8,828 bases of DNA from Thermoplasmata archaeon (lineage in GTDB: Archaea; Thermoplasmatota; Thermoplasmata; Thermoplasmatales; Thermoplasmataceae). The notes under the pieces were generated by a model that did no database searches, was not told where the DNA came from, and saw nothing but the letters and a program-made list of their open reading frames with translations. The stretch covers positions 1 to 8,828 of the forward strand of contig JAJZKL010000018.1 in NCBI GenBank assembly GCA_021804185.1, given 5' to 3'. Below are positions 1 to 6,804 of the stretch, in pieces. The stretch's first letter is position 1. Every line of letters begins with the position of its first letter. The position numbers and the translations under genes are program-made.

Positions 1-2
1 AA

Positions 3-734
3 TGGGCAATTCCTTATATTCCAAGAGTAATGCTCACATCGTCATTTCTTGCTCCGAGAAAGAAGAAAATTGAGATCGATAAACCATACATGGTCGATTC
101 TGGTGTTGGAAAGGAGTTTTCTCCATGGACAAAAACACCAAGAATTTCTTTAACGCAATATATTGAGGTGCTGGAAAGACAGCAACCTGAGATTGCATGG
201 ACACTGGATTATCCCTGTGAACCAGATCTCAGAAAAAGAAAAGGCTATAACTGTGCCCATGCACAGGATATGACTAACGAAAACACAAGTAGATTGCTTG
301 AGATATTTCCAAACATGGTTAACAGTGTGGTTCAGGGATGGCTGGTAGATGATTATCTTTCCAATCTTGACAAAATTAAGGAATCGGGATTGTTGACAGA
401 GCGTCTTGGCATTGGATCAATCTGTAGGCGGGGGCAGACCACCGAGATAACACGAATAATACGGGAAATAAAAAGGAATGTTCCATCTTGGGTTAAACTA
501 CATGGTTTTGGTGTCAAGATATCTGTTCTCCAGACAAACGCCAGATATGATTTATTCAGTGCGGATTCACAGGCCTGGGCAATAGATGCTTTCGGTAAAT
601 ATGCTAATAATGGAAAAGGTCAGAAGGGTAGAACGAAAAATGAAAAAATACCTTATCTTATAGAATATGTCAATAGAATCGAAAAACTCATAGCTCCAAT
701 TCCAAACCAACAATTTTTGGCGGTGATCCCATGA
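3..734 (+). CDS. DpdA/TGT-like deazaguanine transglycosylase, 5' end cut by window edge
   Basis: The frame is open to the left edge; the codons before the first ATG at 30 read WAIPYIPRV, which continues naturally into MLTSSF, so the true start lies upstream. About 243 residues are visible. Motifs typical of the tRNA-guanine transglycosylase superfamily, especially the DpdA branch, occur in order (numbering from base 3): DSG at 32-34, a DYP at 69-71, VVQGW near 109-113, GIGSICRR at 136-143, KLHGFGVK at 165-172 and SADSQAW at 186-192. Known DpdA enzymes exchange guanine in DNA for a 7-deazaguanine such as preQ0, a modification used by phages and archaeal viruses to resist restriction. I infer the same role here. 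A cellular tRNA enzyme is less likely because no PUA or zinc-binding C-terminal part is present and the protein ends soon after the barrel motifs. The last four bases overlap the next gene (ATGA), implying one transcript. Confidence 0.72.
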   Translation, partial: WAIPYIPRVMLTSSFLAPRKKKIEIDKPYMVDSGVGKEFSPWTKTPRISLTQYIEVLERQQPEIAWTLDYPCEPDLRKRKGYNCAHAQDMTNENTSRLLEIFPNMVNSVVQGWLVDDYLSNLDKIKESGLLTERLGIGSICRRGQTTEITRIIREIKRNVPSWVKLHGFGVKISVLQTNARYDLFSADSQAWAIDAFGKYANNGKGQKGRTKNEKIPYLIEYVNRIEKLIAPIPNQQFLAVIP

Positions 735-1138
735 CTACTGAAAAACAGCCCCTGATCATATCAAGAGAACCAACGGAAAACGGAATAGAGAGTATCAGCT
801 TTAACCGTAACCCCGATCCCAATGATCCAGAGGACGTGGCACTTCTTGAAAAGGAGTTTCCATACGCTTACCGCCATCTATTAAGGATACTGAACCCCAC
901 TCCAGAGGATAGGAAAGAAAGCCTGAGGATAATGAGACGTTTAAGGAAAAGACGCATTCTCCATTATGCACATTATGCATATTTTGCATATATCACGGCT
1001 TTTCTTGCATATACGGGATATGTCATAATTTTCGGGAGCAATATAAGAACAATTGCAATAACGGTATGGTTTATACTTTTGTTGTATGTATTTATGTATT
1101 TCCTGGAAATATTCGACAGTCAGCACAAAAGAAATTAA
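731..1138 (+). CDS. Small two-pass membrane protein
   Basis: This 135-residue protein has a charged, proline-rich N-terminal half (about residues 1-76) ending in a cluster of arginines (IMRRLRKRR), followed by two hydrophobic stretches at about 79-102 and 105-127 and a short charged tail. The arginine cluster just before the first segment suggests that the N-terminal part stays in the cytoplasm, by the positive-inside rule. The start overlaps the stop of the DpdA-like gene by four bases. The sequence GGTGATC at 722-728, inside the upstream gene, is a full match to an archaeal SD site and supports this start and translational coupling. Residues 78-87 show a tyrosine- and alanine-rich run (HYAHYAYFAY). 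I do not recognise the family. Co-transcription with a DNA-modification gene is the only functional hint. Confidence 0.75.
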   Translation: MTTEKQPLIISREPTENGIESISFNRNPDPNDPEDVALLEKEFPYAYRHLLRILNPTPEDRKESLRIMRRLRKRRILHYAHYAYFAYITAFLAYTGYVIIFGSNIRTIAITVWFILLLYVFMYFLEIFDSQHKRN

Positions 1139-2943
1139 AACAATTTCCCCTGTCTTCCAACAAATACTGGCTTGTATTCTTCTGCTACTGGAGGCTTTGG
1201 CGGCTGGTTTAACTGTTGCAGATACCGTAGCAAAATTTCCAGATGGGCTTTTGCATTGGCTATGGCCTTGTATCTGGGAGTGCTGGGGTAGTATAGGTTC
1301 TCCAGTATGAGGTTTATGTTTGCAATCGCAATCTGTGCGTTTTCTATGGCCCTGCCCGCTGGTATGGTTCCGCCGTTTTTCAGGGTGTTTATGTAGCGGT
1401 TGAATATTTCTATCAGCTGGCCCATGGTTCCGCTGTATTCGAGTTGTCTTCGTGATTCCAGATTGCGCATGTGCGGATCATTCTTTTCGTCCGGAAATCT
1501 GACCCCATACTGATAGACCACGTAATCAACGTAATTCCGTTCGGCCCGTATGAACTGCTCAATGTCCGATATTACCTGATCCATATTGCCGATTAATATG
1601 GCATTGGGAACCCCAGACGAGCTGCTGGCACTCGTCACGGTATCACTGTGGGCCTGGTGAGCCATTTCGGTTGTTGCGGCCTGCATGGCCTCCATCAGTG
1701 TGGCATAGGGGGTGTTTGAGATATATCTCCTGCTTTTTTCGTTATCAAGCACCGTGTAATAGTATTTCCCATCATTCAACTGTATATCAAGAACATAGCC
1801 TGGAACATTTTTCTGCCATATTCCATTGGCTGTTTCTTCCCATCCTTCTGGAAGTATCTCTTTTGGTATTGGTCTTACACTTGGTATTTTTTCTGTCTGA
1901 GTTCCATATATTTCGTCAAGTCTTTTTTTGACATTGTTTGCGGCAAATATGCCAGCTGGATTTAACAGTCTTGTCCATGCCTTTATGCTTGGAGTCCACC
2001 TGAAGCCATTGGTCTTTAAAACATTTCTTACCTCCTCAGGCGGTATCCCAGGAAATTTAAACATTACTCTATTCTCATTTGTATTTTCAGTATAAGTGAA
2101 ATTCTGGTTCTCTACTTTTACAGGCGTTCTGTTTCCCATTGCTTTCAGTTCTTCTATCCTCTGCTTTATCCTTCTCATATTGTTGTTATTGTTGGTTAAT
2201 TCAAAATCAGGAAAGCCTTTTCTCCCAAGTTCATCACCTTTCAGGAGATCCGCTATCTGTTTATCTGTGAATCCCATTTCCTTAAGCCCTTGTATATTGT
2301 TTGCCCTAACATACTGATTGGCTTTTTTCATTCTTTCCTGCATATCCTGTAAACGCCTTAGCCGTTCTTCCAGTAAATGAATGGCCTCAGGATTGTCGCT
2401 TGTTATCTTTCCTGCCATGTAATTTTCTGCTTTGTTCGCATAATATTCAGATTTCTTCTGTTCTTCGATGCTTTTCCTGAACTGATTCTGTATTCTTTCC
2501 CGTGTGTGTAGATCTGATTTGTAGCTGTAATGGTCTGTCAGAAGCGGTTGTCCCAAAGGTATGATATCTGCCTTTGCTCGTGCAGATTTATAGTATATAT
2601 CAGAAGCTTTTGCTGCATTTCTTGCTATATTCTGGTATCTTTCCCTTTTCTCCTCAACACGTTCATAGTAATCTTCTCTCCCTCTTGCAGGTGTTGGCAT
2701 GGGTTCTCCTGATCCAGGAACTATGGGGGTTTCAACGTTTGGGTTTGATTTTGCCTCTAAAGCCGTTCTAAACCATCTGTCATATACATCTGGAGGGGGT
2801 GTTTGCCCTTTTTTCTTCCAGTATTCAACCATGAAATTGCCAACATCCTGTGGGCTATACAGCTTGGGACTGGCTATTGCCCCACTTATGGCATCTATCA
2901 GGACAAAATACCCAGTTGAGTAGTATATTACATTGAATGGCAT
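1135..2943 (-). CDS. DUF3560-type protein with extra N- and C-terminal regions
   Basis: The protein has 602 residues. The middle carries the pattern of DUF3560 proteins of plasmids and phages: a long helical stretch from about 90 to 210 with IPLGQPLLTDHYS at 128-140, a histidine-containing segment (HTRERI), KSEYYANKAENY at 164-175 and KITSDNPEAI at 179-188. A beta-type module follows at about 275-345 with NRVMFKFPG and LKTNGFRWTPSIKAW. The molecular role of DUF3560 is not established; it is usually found in mobile elements. Outside the core are a short N-terminal region, a tryptophan-containing region at about 367-425, a serine-rich linker near 435-443 and a helical C-terminal domain (about 447-580) that I do not recognise. 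The last residues are VGRQGKLF. The start is preceded by a TATA-like box 25 bases upstream and no SD, so it is probably leaderless. The protein reads away from the rightward small genes and ends head-on against the membrane protein gene. Confidence 0.85.
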   Translation of the reverse strand: MPFNVIYYSTGYFVLIDAISGAIASPKLYSPQDVGNFMVEYWKKKGQTPPPDVYDRWFRTALEAKSNPNVETPIVPGSGEPMPTPARGREDYYERVEEKRERYQNIARNAAKASDIYYKSARAKADIIPLGQPLLTDHYSYKSDLHTRERIQNQFRKSIEEQKKSEYYANKAENYMAGKITSDNPEAIHLLEERLRRLQDMQERMKKANQYVRANNIQGLKEMGFTDKQIADLLKGDELGRKGFPDFELTNNNNNMRRIKQRIEELKAMGNRTPVKVENQNFTYTENTNENRVMFKFPGIPPEEVRNVLKTNGFRWTPSIKAWTRLLNPAGIFAANNVKKRLDEIYGTQTEKIPSVRPIPKEILPEGWEETANGIWQKNVPGYVLDIQLNDGKYYYTVLDNEKSRRYISNTPYATLMEAMQAATTEMAHQAHSDTVTSASSSSGVPNAILIGNMDQVISDIEQFIRAERNYVDYVVYQYGVRFPDEKNDPHMRNLESRRQLEYSGTMGQLIEIFNRYINTLKNGGTIPAGRAIENAQIAIANINLILENLYYPSTPRYKAIANAKAHLEILLRYLQQLNQPPKPPVAEEYKPVFVGRQGKLF

Positions 2944-2963
2944 AGTTTATTAACGCCTAAACA

Positions 2964-2971
2964 GATAAAAA
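2964..2971 (-). promoter_or_regulatory. TATA box for the DUF3560-type gene
   Basis: On the minus strand this reads TTTTTATC. Its centre lies about 25 bases upstream of the ATG at 2943, the usual TATA-to-start distance in archaea, so transcription would begin at or very near the start codon. No SD-like sequence is present between box and ATG. Confidence 0.55.
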
Positions 2972-2986
2972 CCTTTGTAGATAACA

Positions 2987-2994
2987 TTTATAAG
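2987..2994 (+). promoter_or_regulatory. TATA box for the 3016-3331 small genes
   Basis: TTTATAAG is centred about 25 bases upstream of the ATG at 3016, predicting a leaderless transcript starting there. The box is nearly palindromic (TTATAA) and could also be read leftward, where it would give a start near 2966, upstream of the DUF3560-type gene. Confidence 0.55.
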
Positions 2995-3015
2995 TCCACA
3001 TCTTATCTATGTGAT

Positions 3016-3126
3016 ATGTGGATTGGAAAAAAGGATGGTTCAGGGATTGAATGGATGAGCGAGACCGAAAGCTGGGTGAAGTATTCGAGGGATCGTGATA
3101 AAAATGGATCAGAAAGCACTCAATAA
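3016..3126 (+). CDS. Small leaderless ORF, 36 residues, unknown function
   Basis: The ORF encodes a 36-residue peptide starting MWIGKKDGSGIEW and rich in charged and polar residues, with three tryptophans and no membrane segment. It was too short for automatic calling. Support comes from position: its ATG lies 25 bases downstream of the centre of a TTTATAAG box, exactly where a leaderless archaeal transcript would begin, and it fills the space between that promoter and the next gene. Its 3' end overlaps the start of the next ORF by 23 bases in another frame. No family is recognised. The alternative is that this stretch is simply the 5' untranslated leader of the 3104 gene. Confidence 0.45.
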   Translation: MWIGKKDGSGIEWMSETESWVKYSRDRDKNGSESTQ

Positions 3127-3331
3127 CATCATAGTGAAGCTTGAGCAGGAAATAAGGGACATGCCACTGGATGAGGGCATAACAGTGGTATCGGCAGAGC
3201 TTGCCCACATCCTGACTCTCAGCATAAAGCAGAATCAGTTCAAGAGGGAGCGTCTCCATGACTTTTTTGAGGAAATGGAGAACCGGATCATGTCCGCAAC
3301 ACGCCCAACGGAAATAGTGCGACAGAAATAG
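3104..3331 (+). CDS. Small helical protein of unknown function
   Basis: From the ATG the protein has 75 residues, begins MDQKALNNIIVKLEQEI and is predicted by eye to be almost entirely helical, with heptad-like hydrophobic spacing (LEQEIRDMPLDE, LAHILTLSI, LHDFFEEMENRI). No DNA-binding motif or catalytic residue pattern is evident. An in-frame GTG at 3095 is a possible alternative start, with GAGG at 3087-3090 four bases before it; the ATG has a GTGAT element five bases upstream, so the choice is uncertain. The gene overlaps the preceding 36-codon ORF and shares its promoter. The following gene has its own TATA box, so this transcript may end near the T-run at 3350-3354. It could be an adaptor or small regulatory protein, but this is only a guess from size and helicity. 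Confidence 0.65.
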   Translation: MDQKALNNIIVKLEQEIRDMPLDEGITVVSAELAHILTLSIKQNQFKRERLHDFFEEMENRIMSATRPTEIVRQK

Positions 3332-3339
3332 TTTAAATA
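3332..3339 (+). promoter_or_regulatory. TATA box for the 3361 gene
   Basis: TTTAAATA begins right after the stop codon of the previous gene and is centred 25-26 bases before the ATG at 3361. No SD precedes that ATG, so a leaderless mRNA is predicted. This separates the 3361 gene from the two small genes upstream as its own transcription unit. Confidence 0.6.
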
Positions 3340-3360
3340 TCACCATCCTATTTTTAAATC

Positions 3361-4089
3361 ATGAATGGCGGTCTGATTTTTCCAAAAAAGGAGATAACTG
3401 TAAGCGTCAGCGTATCATGGGAATGGTATGACGAGAATCAGGGCATAGTGAAGTGGACTTTCCATAACGTTGGAAATTCTGGGGCATCCGGTCTTCTTTT
3501 CCGTGTGGACTATCCTTTCGGCAATGCGTTCTGGCCCATATATGAGGACAATCCTGCCTTTGCAACCTCCTTTACCACCATAGCGTCTCCGCTTGTGGAC
3601 AACGGCACTGAGAATAACTCCCCTCCACTTGCCGTATTCAAGAATCCTGATAATTCCCTGTTTGTTGCCTTTGTCTTCACCCTCCAGCCGGATCAGGAAT
3701 GGTCTATGCTTGAGGGCGGTTTCTCAGGCGGTATGACTCCAGATATGTATGGTTCCCCCTTGTTCGTTCCTGCACAGAAGATAGGTGTGGAATCCTATAT
3801 TGTGCAGTGGGATCAGTCCCAATGCCAGGGCTATAACCAACAGTCGGGTTCAAATTTCCCCTGCCCAGTGAATCCCCTCAGCATTACATCTGCCGTGTTC
3901 CAGTTGCAGGATCAGATAACTCCCCTGTTCAATGACATATTCTCCACAAAAACGCCCCCGTCATGCCTAAGCATAATAGAGGCGGGAATTGAGAACGCAA
4001 GCTTTTCTGAGATACTATCAGGGCTCCAGTGTGCCTTTGGGGACGTGGCTAAGGACCTTGTGGATGTAATCAAGAAGGAAGCCCCATAG
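3361..4089 (+). CDS. Beta-rich 242-residue protein, possible virion or surface component
   Basis: I do not recognise a family. The first two thirds are rich in short alternating hydrophobic stretches, aromatic residues, Gly, Asn and Pro (ITVSVSVSWEWYDE, IVKWTFHNVG, LFVAFVFTLQP), which suggests a beta-sandwich. A glycine-rich GGFSGGMTPDMYGS segment sits at about 119-132. Residues 150-170 are polar and resemble an exposed loop. The last 40 residues look helical (IIEAGIENASFSEILSGL and ending DLVDVIKKEAP). There are four cysteines at 155, 168, 202 and 224, all in the C-terminal part, which could form disulfides or bind metal. No signal peptide or membrane segment is seen. Composition fits a capsid, spike or tail-like protein better than an enzyme, but this is inference. 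Transcription is from its own leaderless promoter, converging on the five-gene minus-strand operon. Confidence 0.75.
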   Translation: MNGGLIFPKKEITVSVSVSWEWYDENQGIVKWTFHNVGNSGASGLLFRVDYPFGNAFWPIYEDNPAFATSFTTIASPLVDNGTENNSPPLAVFKNPDNSLFVAFVFTLQPDQEWSMLEGGFSGGMTPDMYGSPLFVPAQKIGVESYIVQWDQSQCQGYNQQSGSNFPCPVNPLSITSAVFQLQDQITPLFNDIFSTKTPPSCLSIIEAGIENASFSEILSGLQCAFGDVAKDLVDVIKKEAP

Positions 4090-4105
4090 GCTATGTTATA
4101 GCCTA
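4087..4105. terminator. Perfect 8-bp inverted repeat between convergent genes
   Basis: TAGGCTAT and ATAGCCTA flank a three-base GTT loop. The left arm includes the TAG stop of the beta-rich gene. A further GCCTAA copy follows a few bases on, near 4108. It lies between two converging transcription units, so a hairpin acting as an RNA 3' end or as a barrier in both directions is plausible. The rest of the 51-base gap (4090-4140) holds nothing else I can identify. Confidence 0.45.
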
Positions 4106-4140
4106 AATGCCTAAGACATGATTTTGAGCGTAAAATAGAG

Positions 4141-4503
4141 TTAACTGATTGCGGTGAGCGTTGTTTCAACCTCACCATAGTAATCTTTTGCTTTCAGGAC
4201 ATACTCACCGGGAACACTGAAATAAAGGCGTATATACCAGTCCCCGTTCTTGTCCGCATATAATTCCCTTTCAAGGTGGTTTCCTGAATAAAGGGATATC
4301 ATGCCCGTTCCTGTGCCCTGTATGGTGCAGGGCTGATCAACCTTAACGGTCTTCGGGGCTTTTATCGTCAGTGGATGGGCTTGAGGTTTTGTTTTCAATG
4401 CAGGAGTTATATACTGGTCGTTAAAGTATTTTCCAGTATCGTGTATCTTCTTTACCGCATCGGCTCCATCGGCTATGTTCTTTATGGTATTCAGAACCCC
4501 CAT
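4141..4503 (-). CDS. Small protein with C-terminal Ig-like domain
   Basis: The protein has 120 residues. Residues 1-40 form an amphipathic helix (VLNTIKNIADGADAVKKIHDTG) and a linker. Residues 44-120 have the look of a bacterial-type Ig fold: LTIKAPKTVKVDQPCTIQGTG, then DKNGDWYIRLYFSVPGEYVLKAKD, then an E-V-E-T-T-L ending, matching the usual W...PGEY.L.A.D..G pattern of such domains. Ig-like domains are common in virion decoration, tail and adhesion proteins, so a surface role is possible. There is no signal peptide. The start codon is one base downstream of the stop of the preceding gene, and GAGGCGG within that gene serves as its SD, so translation is likely coupled. It is the last gene of the five-gene operon. 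The family assignment is by pattern only. Confidence 0.68.
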   Translation of the reverse strand: MGVLNTIKNIADGADAVKKIHDTGKYFNDQYITPALKTKPQAHPLTIKAPKTVKVDQPCTIQGTGTGMISLYSGNHLERELYADKNGDWYIRLYFSVPGEYVLKAKDYYGEVETTLTAIS

Positions 4504-4504
4504 T

Positions 4505-4801
4505 TTACCGCCTCAGCTTCTCCATTATCTCAAGACGCTTTACCATTCTCTTTATTTTTGGATCCGTATCGACAATGATATGCACCCTTCTTGCCTTCTC
4601 CCTCTGTGCATTTCCCCTGTTTATGGCACGTGAATCCCTTGCTGTGGCGTCCCAGTTGTGCCCCCAGTATCTACGGTGATACCTGCCGTATTTCCTGAGC
4701 ATTTCAGGATCATCTACCAGCCTGTTTATCTCATCGATTTCCTTTCTGGGCAATTTTACAACCATTTCAGCGATTTGATTGTGTATTCTGCGAACTGCCA
4801 T
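4505..4801 (-). CDS. Small basic protein of unknown function
   Basis: This 98-residue protein is strongly basic, with many Arg, His and Lys residues. It begins MAVRRIHNQIAEMVVKLPRKEIDEINRL, has a striking aromatic and basic centre (KYGRYHRRYWGHNWDATARDSRAINRG, residues about 37-63) and a helical charged C-terminus. The composition could suit nucleic-acid binding or a virion-internal protein, but no known fold is recognised. The start is preceded by GGGGGA as SD and overlaps the 3' end of the upstream gene by 35 bases in another frame. It is one base from the following Ig-like gene. The gene order and overlaps place it fourth in the five-gene operon. Confidence 0.68.
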   Translation of the reverse strand: MAVRRIHNQIAEMVVKLPRKEIDEINRLVDDPEMLRKYGRYHRRYWGHNWDATARDSRAINRGNAQREKARRVHIIVDTDPKIKRMVKRLEIMEKLRR

Positions 4802-5414
4802 ACTTTCCCCCTGTGATTTTATGCTTTCGTTCCTTATAAGTCATGCTGTCAAGGTCATCAGTGGGTATGGGAGTTCCGCATCTACGGCATGCAAATCCCC
4901 ATGCATTTATCTTGGAATTTATGAGTTTATACAGTATCAGGCCTCCGCAGTCGTTGTGCCATCGGGGGAACTCATGGAACCAGAGATCGAAGAACTTGTA
5001 TAACCGCTTGGTAAAATACTGGATATAGGAATCGCCCAATGGAGTGGAGAGCATCTGCTTTATCTGCGGCTTCTTTCTCCCCACCATTTCAAGCACATAG
5101 TTTGGGTTCACCACATACCGCTGGATGTAGGGCCACCATGTAAGCCCCACTTTTTTTGCTACTTTCTGGTGCTTCTGTATCAGTCCGTATTTCTGAAAAA
5201 GCCCAGGAATGGGATCAAAGTATGCGACATACTTCTCATCATTTGTCTCCAGATATTTATAGTAATATTTCAGGGACACCGATAACTCAGAAGGATCAAG
5301 GTCAGGCATGATCCACTCCATGATCGCCTGTGCATTCTCCTCTGAGGGAGACATGATATCAAGGACTTTTCCGGTTGCCTGCACGAACTTCTTAAGCTGT
5401 GTTTTGGTTACCAT
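4767..5414 (-). CDS. Putative zinc-binding protein of unknown function
   Basis: Starting at the ATG at 5414, which has GAGG shortly upstream, the protein has 215 residues; a GTG at 5423 would add three residues but has no SD. Most of the chain is helical and aromatic (KYYYKYLETNDEKYVAYFDPIPG, VGLTWWPYIQRYVVNPNYV, LYKFFDLWFHEFPRWH). Near the C-terminus, H153-x2-C156 and C176-x2-C179, the latter in ACRRCGTPIP, make a plausible four-ligand zinc site of ribbon or finger type. The final 20 residues are Lys, Gly, Ser and Gln rich and look disordered. No family is recognised. Its start overlaps the end of the coiled-coil gene and its end overlaps the small basic gene, so it is the third gene of the operon. 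Binding to DNA or a structural role are both possible. Confidence 0.72.
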   Translation of the reverse strand: MVTKTQLKKFVQATGKVLDIMSPSEENAQAIMEWIMPDLDPSELSVSLKYYYKYLETNDEKYVAYFDPIPGLFQKYGLIQKHQKVAKKVGLTWWPYIQRYVVNPNYVLEMVGRKKPQIKQMLSTPLGDSYIQYFTKRLYKFFDLWFHEFPRWHNDCGGLILYKLINSKINAWGFACRRCGTPIPTDDLDSMTYKERKHKITGGKYGSSQNTQSNR

Positions 5415-6804
5415 TGCCCTCACTCAATTGTGCCAGATGCTCATTCACTGCATCCATGAACCCTTCGGGATCTTCCTGTGCCATTTTTTTGAGGTCATCC
5501 TTTGTTGCAGGCTTACCGTCATCGGAGCTGTATATCTCATTCTGCTTACCTACCCAGACCGTGTTGCCATTCGCATCCTGCTTGTCCTCTCCGGTCTCGA
5601 TGTATTTCATGGCTTCCTCAAGTGCCGGATTGCTTTCAGGTTTCGCTGCTTCTTCTTTTAGCTTTTCTGCTTTTTCAGGAGGGGGGGCTGTATGCACCCT
5701 GCTCTCATTGTGCTTTATCTCCACATCAGGTTTCTTTTCTTTCTGTTGCTCCTTTTTGGCTTCCTGCTGTTTCTGCCATGACTCCTCAGTTTCCCTCATG
5801 AGTCTTCTTACCATGCCCGGATCGGTGAGGGACAGGTCTTCTAAGTCCTTTCTTGTGATAGGCACTCCATCGCTGTTAGTCCATTTTGTGTCCGTGTAGT
5901 CATAGAATGCCCCCTGTTTCTCGTATCCCCTGTTGAGGAAATCCCTAATGTCCTGAGGTATGGGATCAATATGCTGGGTTGGGGTGTTTCTTTGTGGCAA
6001 CGTTGTGGGCACATCCCCAGGGACATCGTCAGGTATCTCGGAATCTTTGGAAAATACCTCTCTTACGGTGCTTGCCGTCTTTGCCCACTTTGGAATCTTA
6101 TCTGCGATGGAATCTATTACCTCAAGGGTGCTTGCATCATCCTCTTTGTCCCCTGTTTTCAAGCCAAATGCCTTTGCAATCTGTGCTTTTTTCGCTTCAA
6201 GCTCGGTTATCTGCTCTATTATGTCCTTGCTCTTATCCGGACTGGCTTTCAGTGCGGCTATCTGGTCGTTGAGGTCATAAATCATATCCTTGATTGTCTG
6301 CTGGAAATGCTCCTCCTCTTTCTTCCGTGCCTTCTCCTTTTCGTCTTTCAGTTCATTCTGCAAGGCCTGAATCTGCTCAAGTATCGGGTTCTTTTCGTCT
6401 TTAGGGGATGCCGTCAGAAGCGTTTTCAGGCTGTCAATCTGGCTCTGTATTTTGTCCCATTTCTCCTGTTCTTCTCTGCGTCTTTCCTTTTCCTCCTGCT
6501 CCCTTTTCATCTCCTCTATCTGCTTCAAGAGGGGCTCCTGTGATTTCCTGATTATCTCCTCGATGTCTATCTGTGGCTGTTGTGGTGCATCATTTTGCTT
6601 CTGTCTGCGTTCCCACCAGTCAAGCAGCATGATGTCCTGTATTGACATTTTGCCTTTGCCCTGTATCTTCTCAAGGATGGTATCCTCGATGTCCTGCTGT
6701 CTCAGGTCCTCGATTGTATATTTTGGCTTGCCATTCCCGTTTCCGTTGCTGCCCTTTTTCATCTTGTTTAGCAGATCCTCTTTCGTTATTTTCACATCAC
6801 TCAT
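5392..6804 (-). CDS. 470-residue coiled-coil protein with internal repeats
   Basis: The protein is highly charged and lacks membrane segments. A Gly/Asn-rich linker lies at 18-26. A long coiled coil runs from about 84 to 215, containing two related segments (about 126-155 and 182-212) of the form L..ASP....I(L/I)EQI..L. A Pro/Thr linker follows at 257-285. A second pair of repeats lies at about 296-339 and 407-455, each with S-D-x-G-x-P-x-T-x-x-D-L and a following DP plus helix, separated by a Lys/Glu-rich disordered linker. No catalytic motif is seen. Size, charge and coiled coil resemble scaffold, tail-tape or tether proteins of viruses, but no family is recognised. GGAGGT at 6813-6818 (minus strand) is a canonical SD eight bases before the ATG, and the start overlaps the HTH gene by eight bases. 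Confidence 0.78.
   Translation of the reverse strand: MSDVKITKEDLLNKMKKGSNGNGNGKPKYTIEDLRQQDIEDTILEKIQGKGKMSIQDIMLLDWWERRQKQNDAPQQPQIDIEEIIRKSQEPLLKQIEEMKREQEEKERRREEQEKWDKIQSQIDSLKTLLTASPKDEKNPILEQIQALQNELKDEKEKARKKEEEHFQQTIKDMIYDLNDQIAALKASPDKSKDIIEQITELEAKKAQIAKAFGLKTGDKEDDASTLEVIDSIADKIPKWAKTASTVREVFSKDSEIPDDVPGDVPTTLPQRNTPTQHIDPIPQDIRDFLNRGYEKQGAFYDYTDTKWTNSDGVPITRKDLEDLSLTDPGMVRRLMRETEESWQKQQEAKKEQQKEKKPDVEIKHNESRVHTAPPPEKAEKLKEEAAKPESNPALEEAMKYIETGEDKQDANGNTVWVGKQNEIYSSDDGKPATKDDLKKMAQEDPEGFMDAVNEHLAQLSEGNGNQNTA

Noticed and set aside
2957..3346. 129-codon minus-strand frame covering the small plus-strand genes
   Set aside because: Its composition (Cys, His, Phe rich) is typical of an antisense shadow, and the plus-strand genes have matched promoters and spacing.
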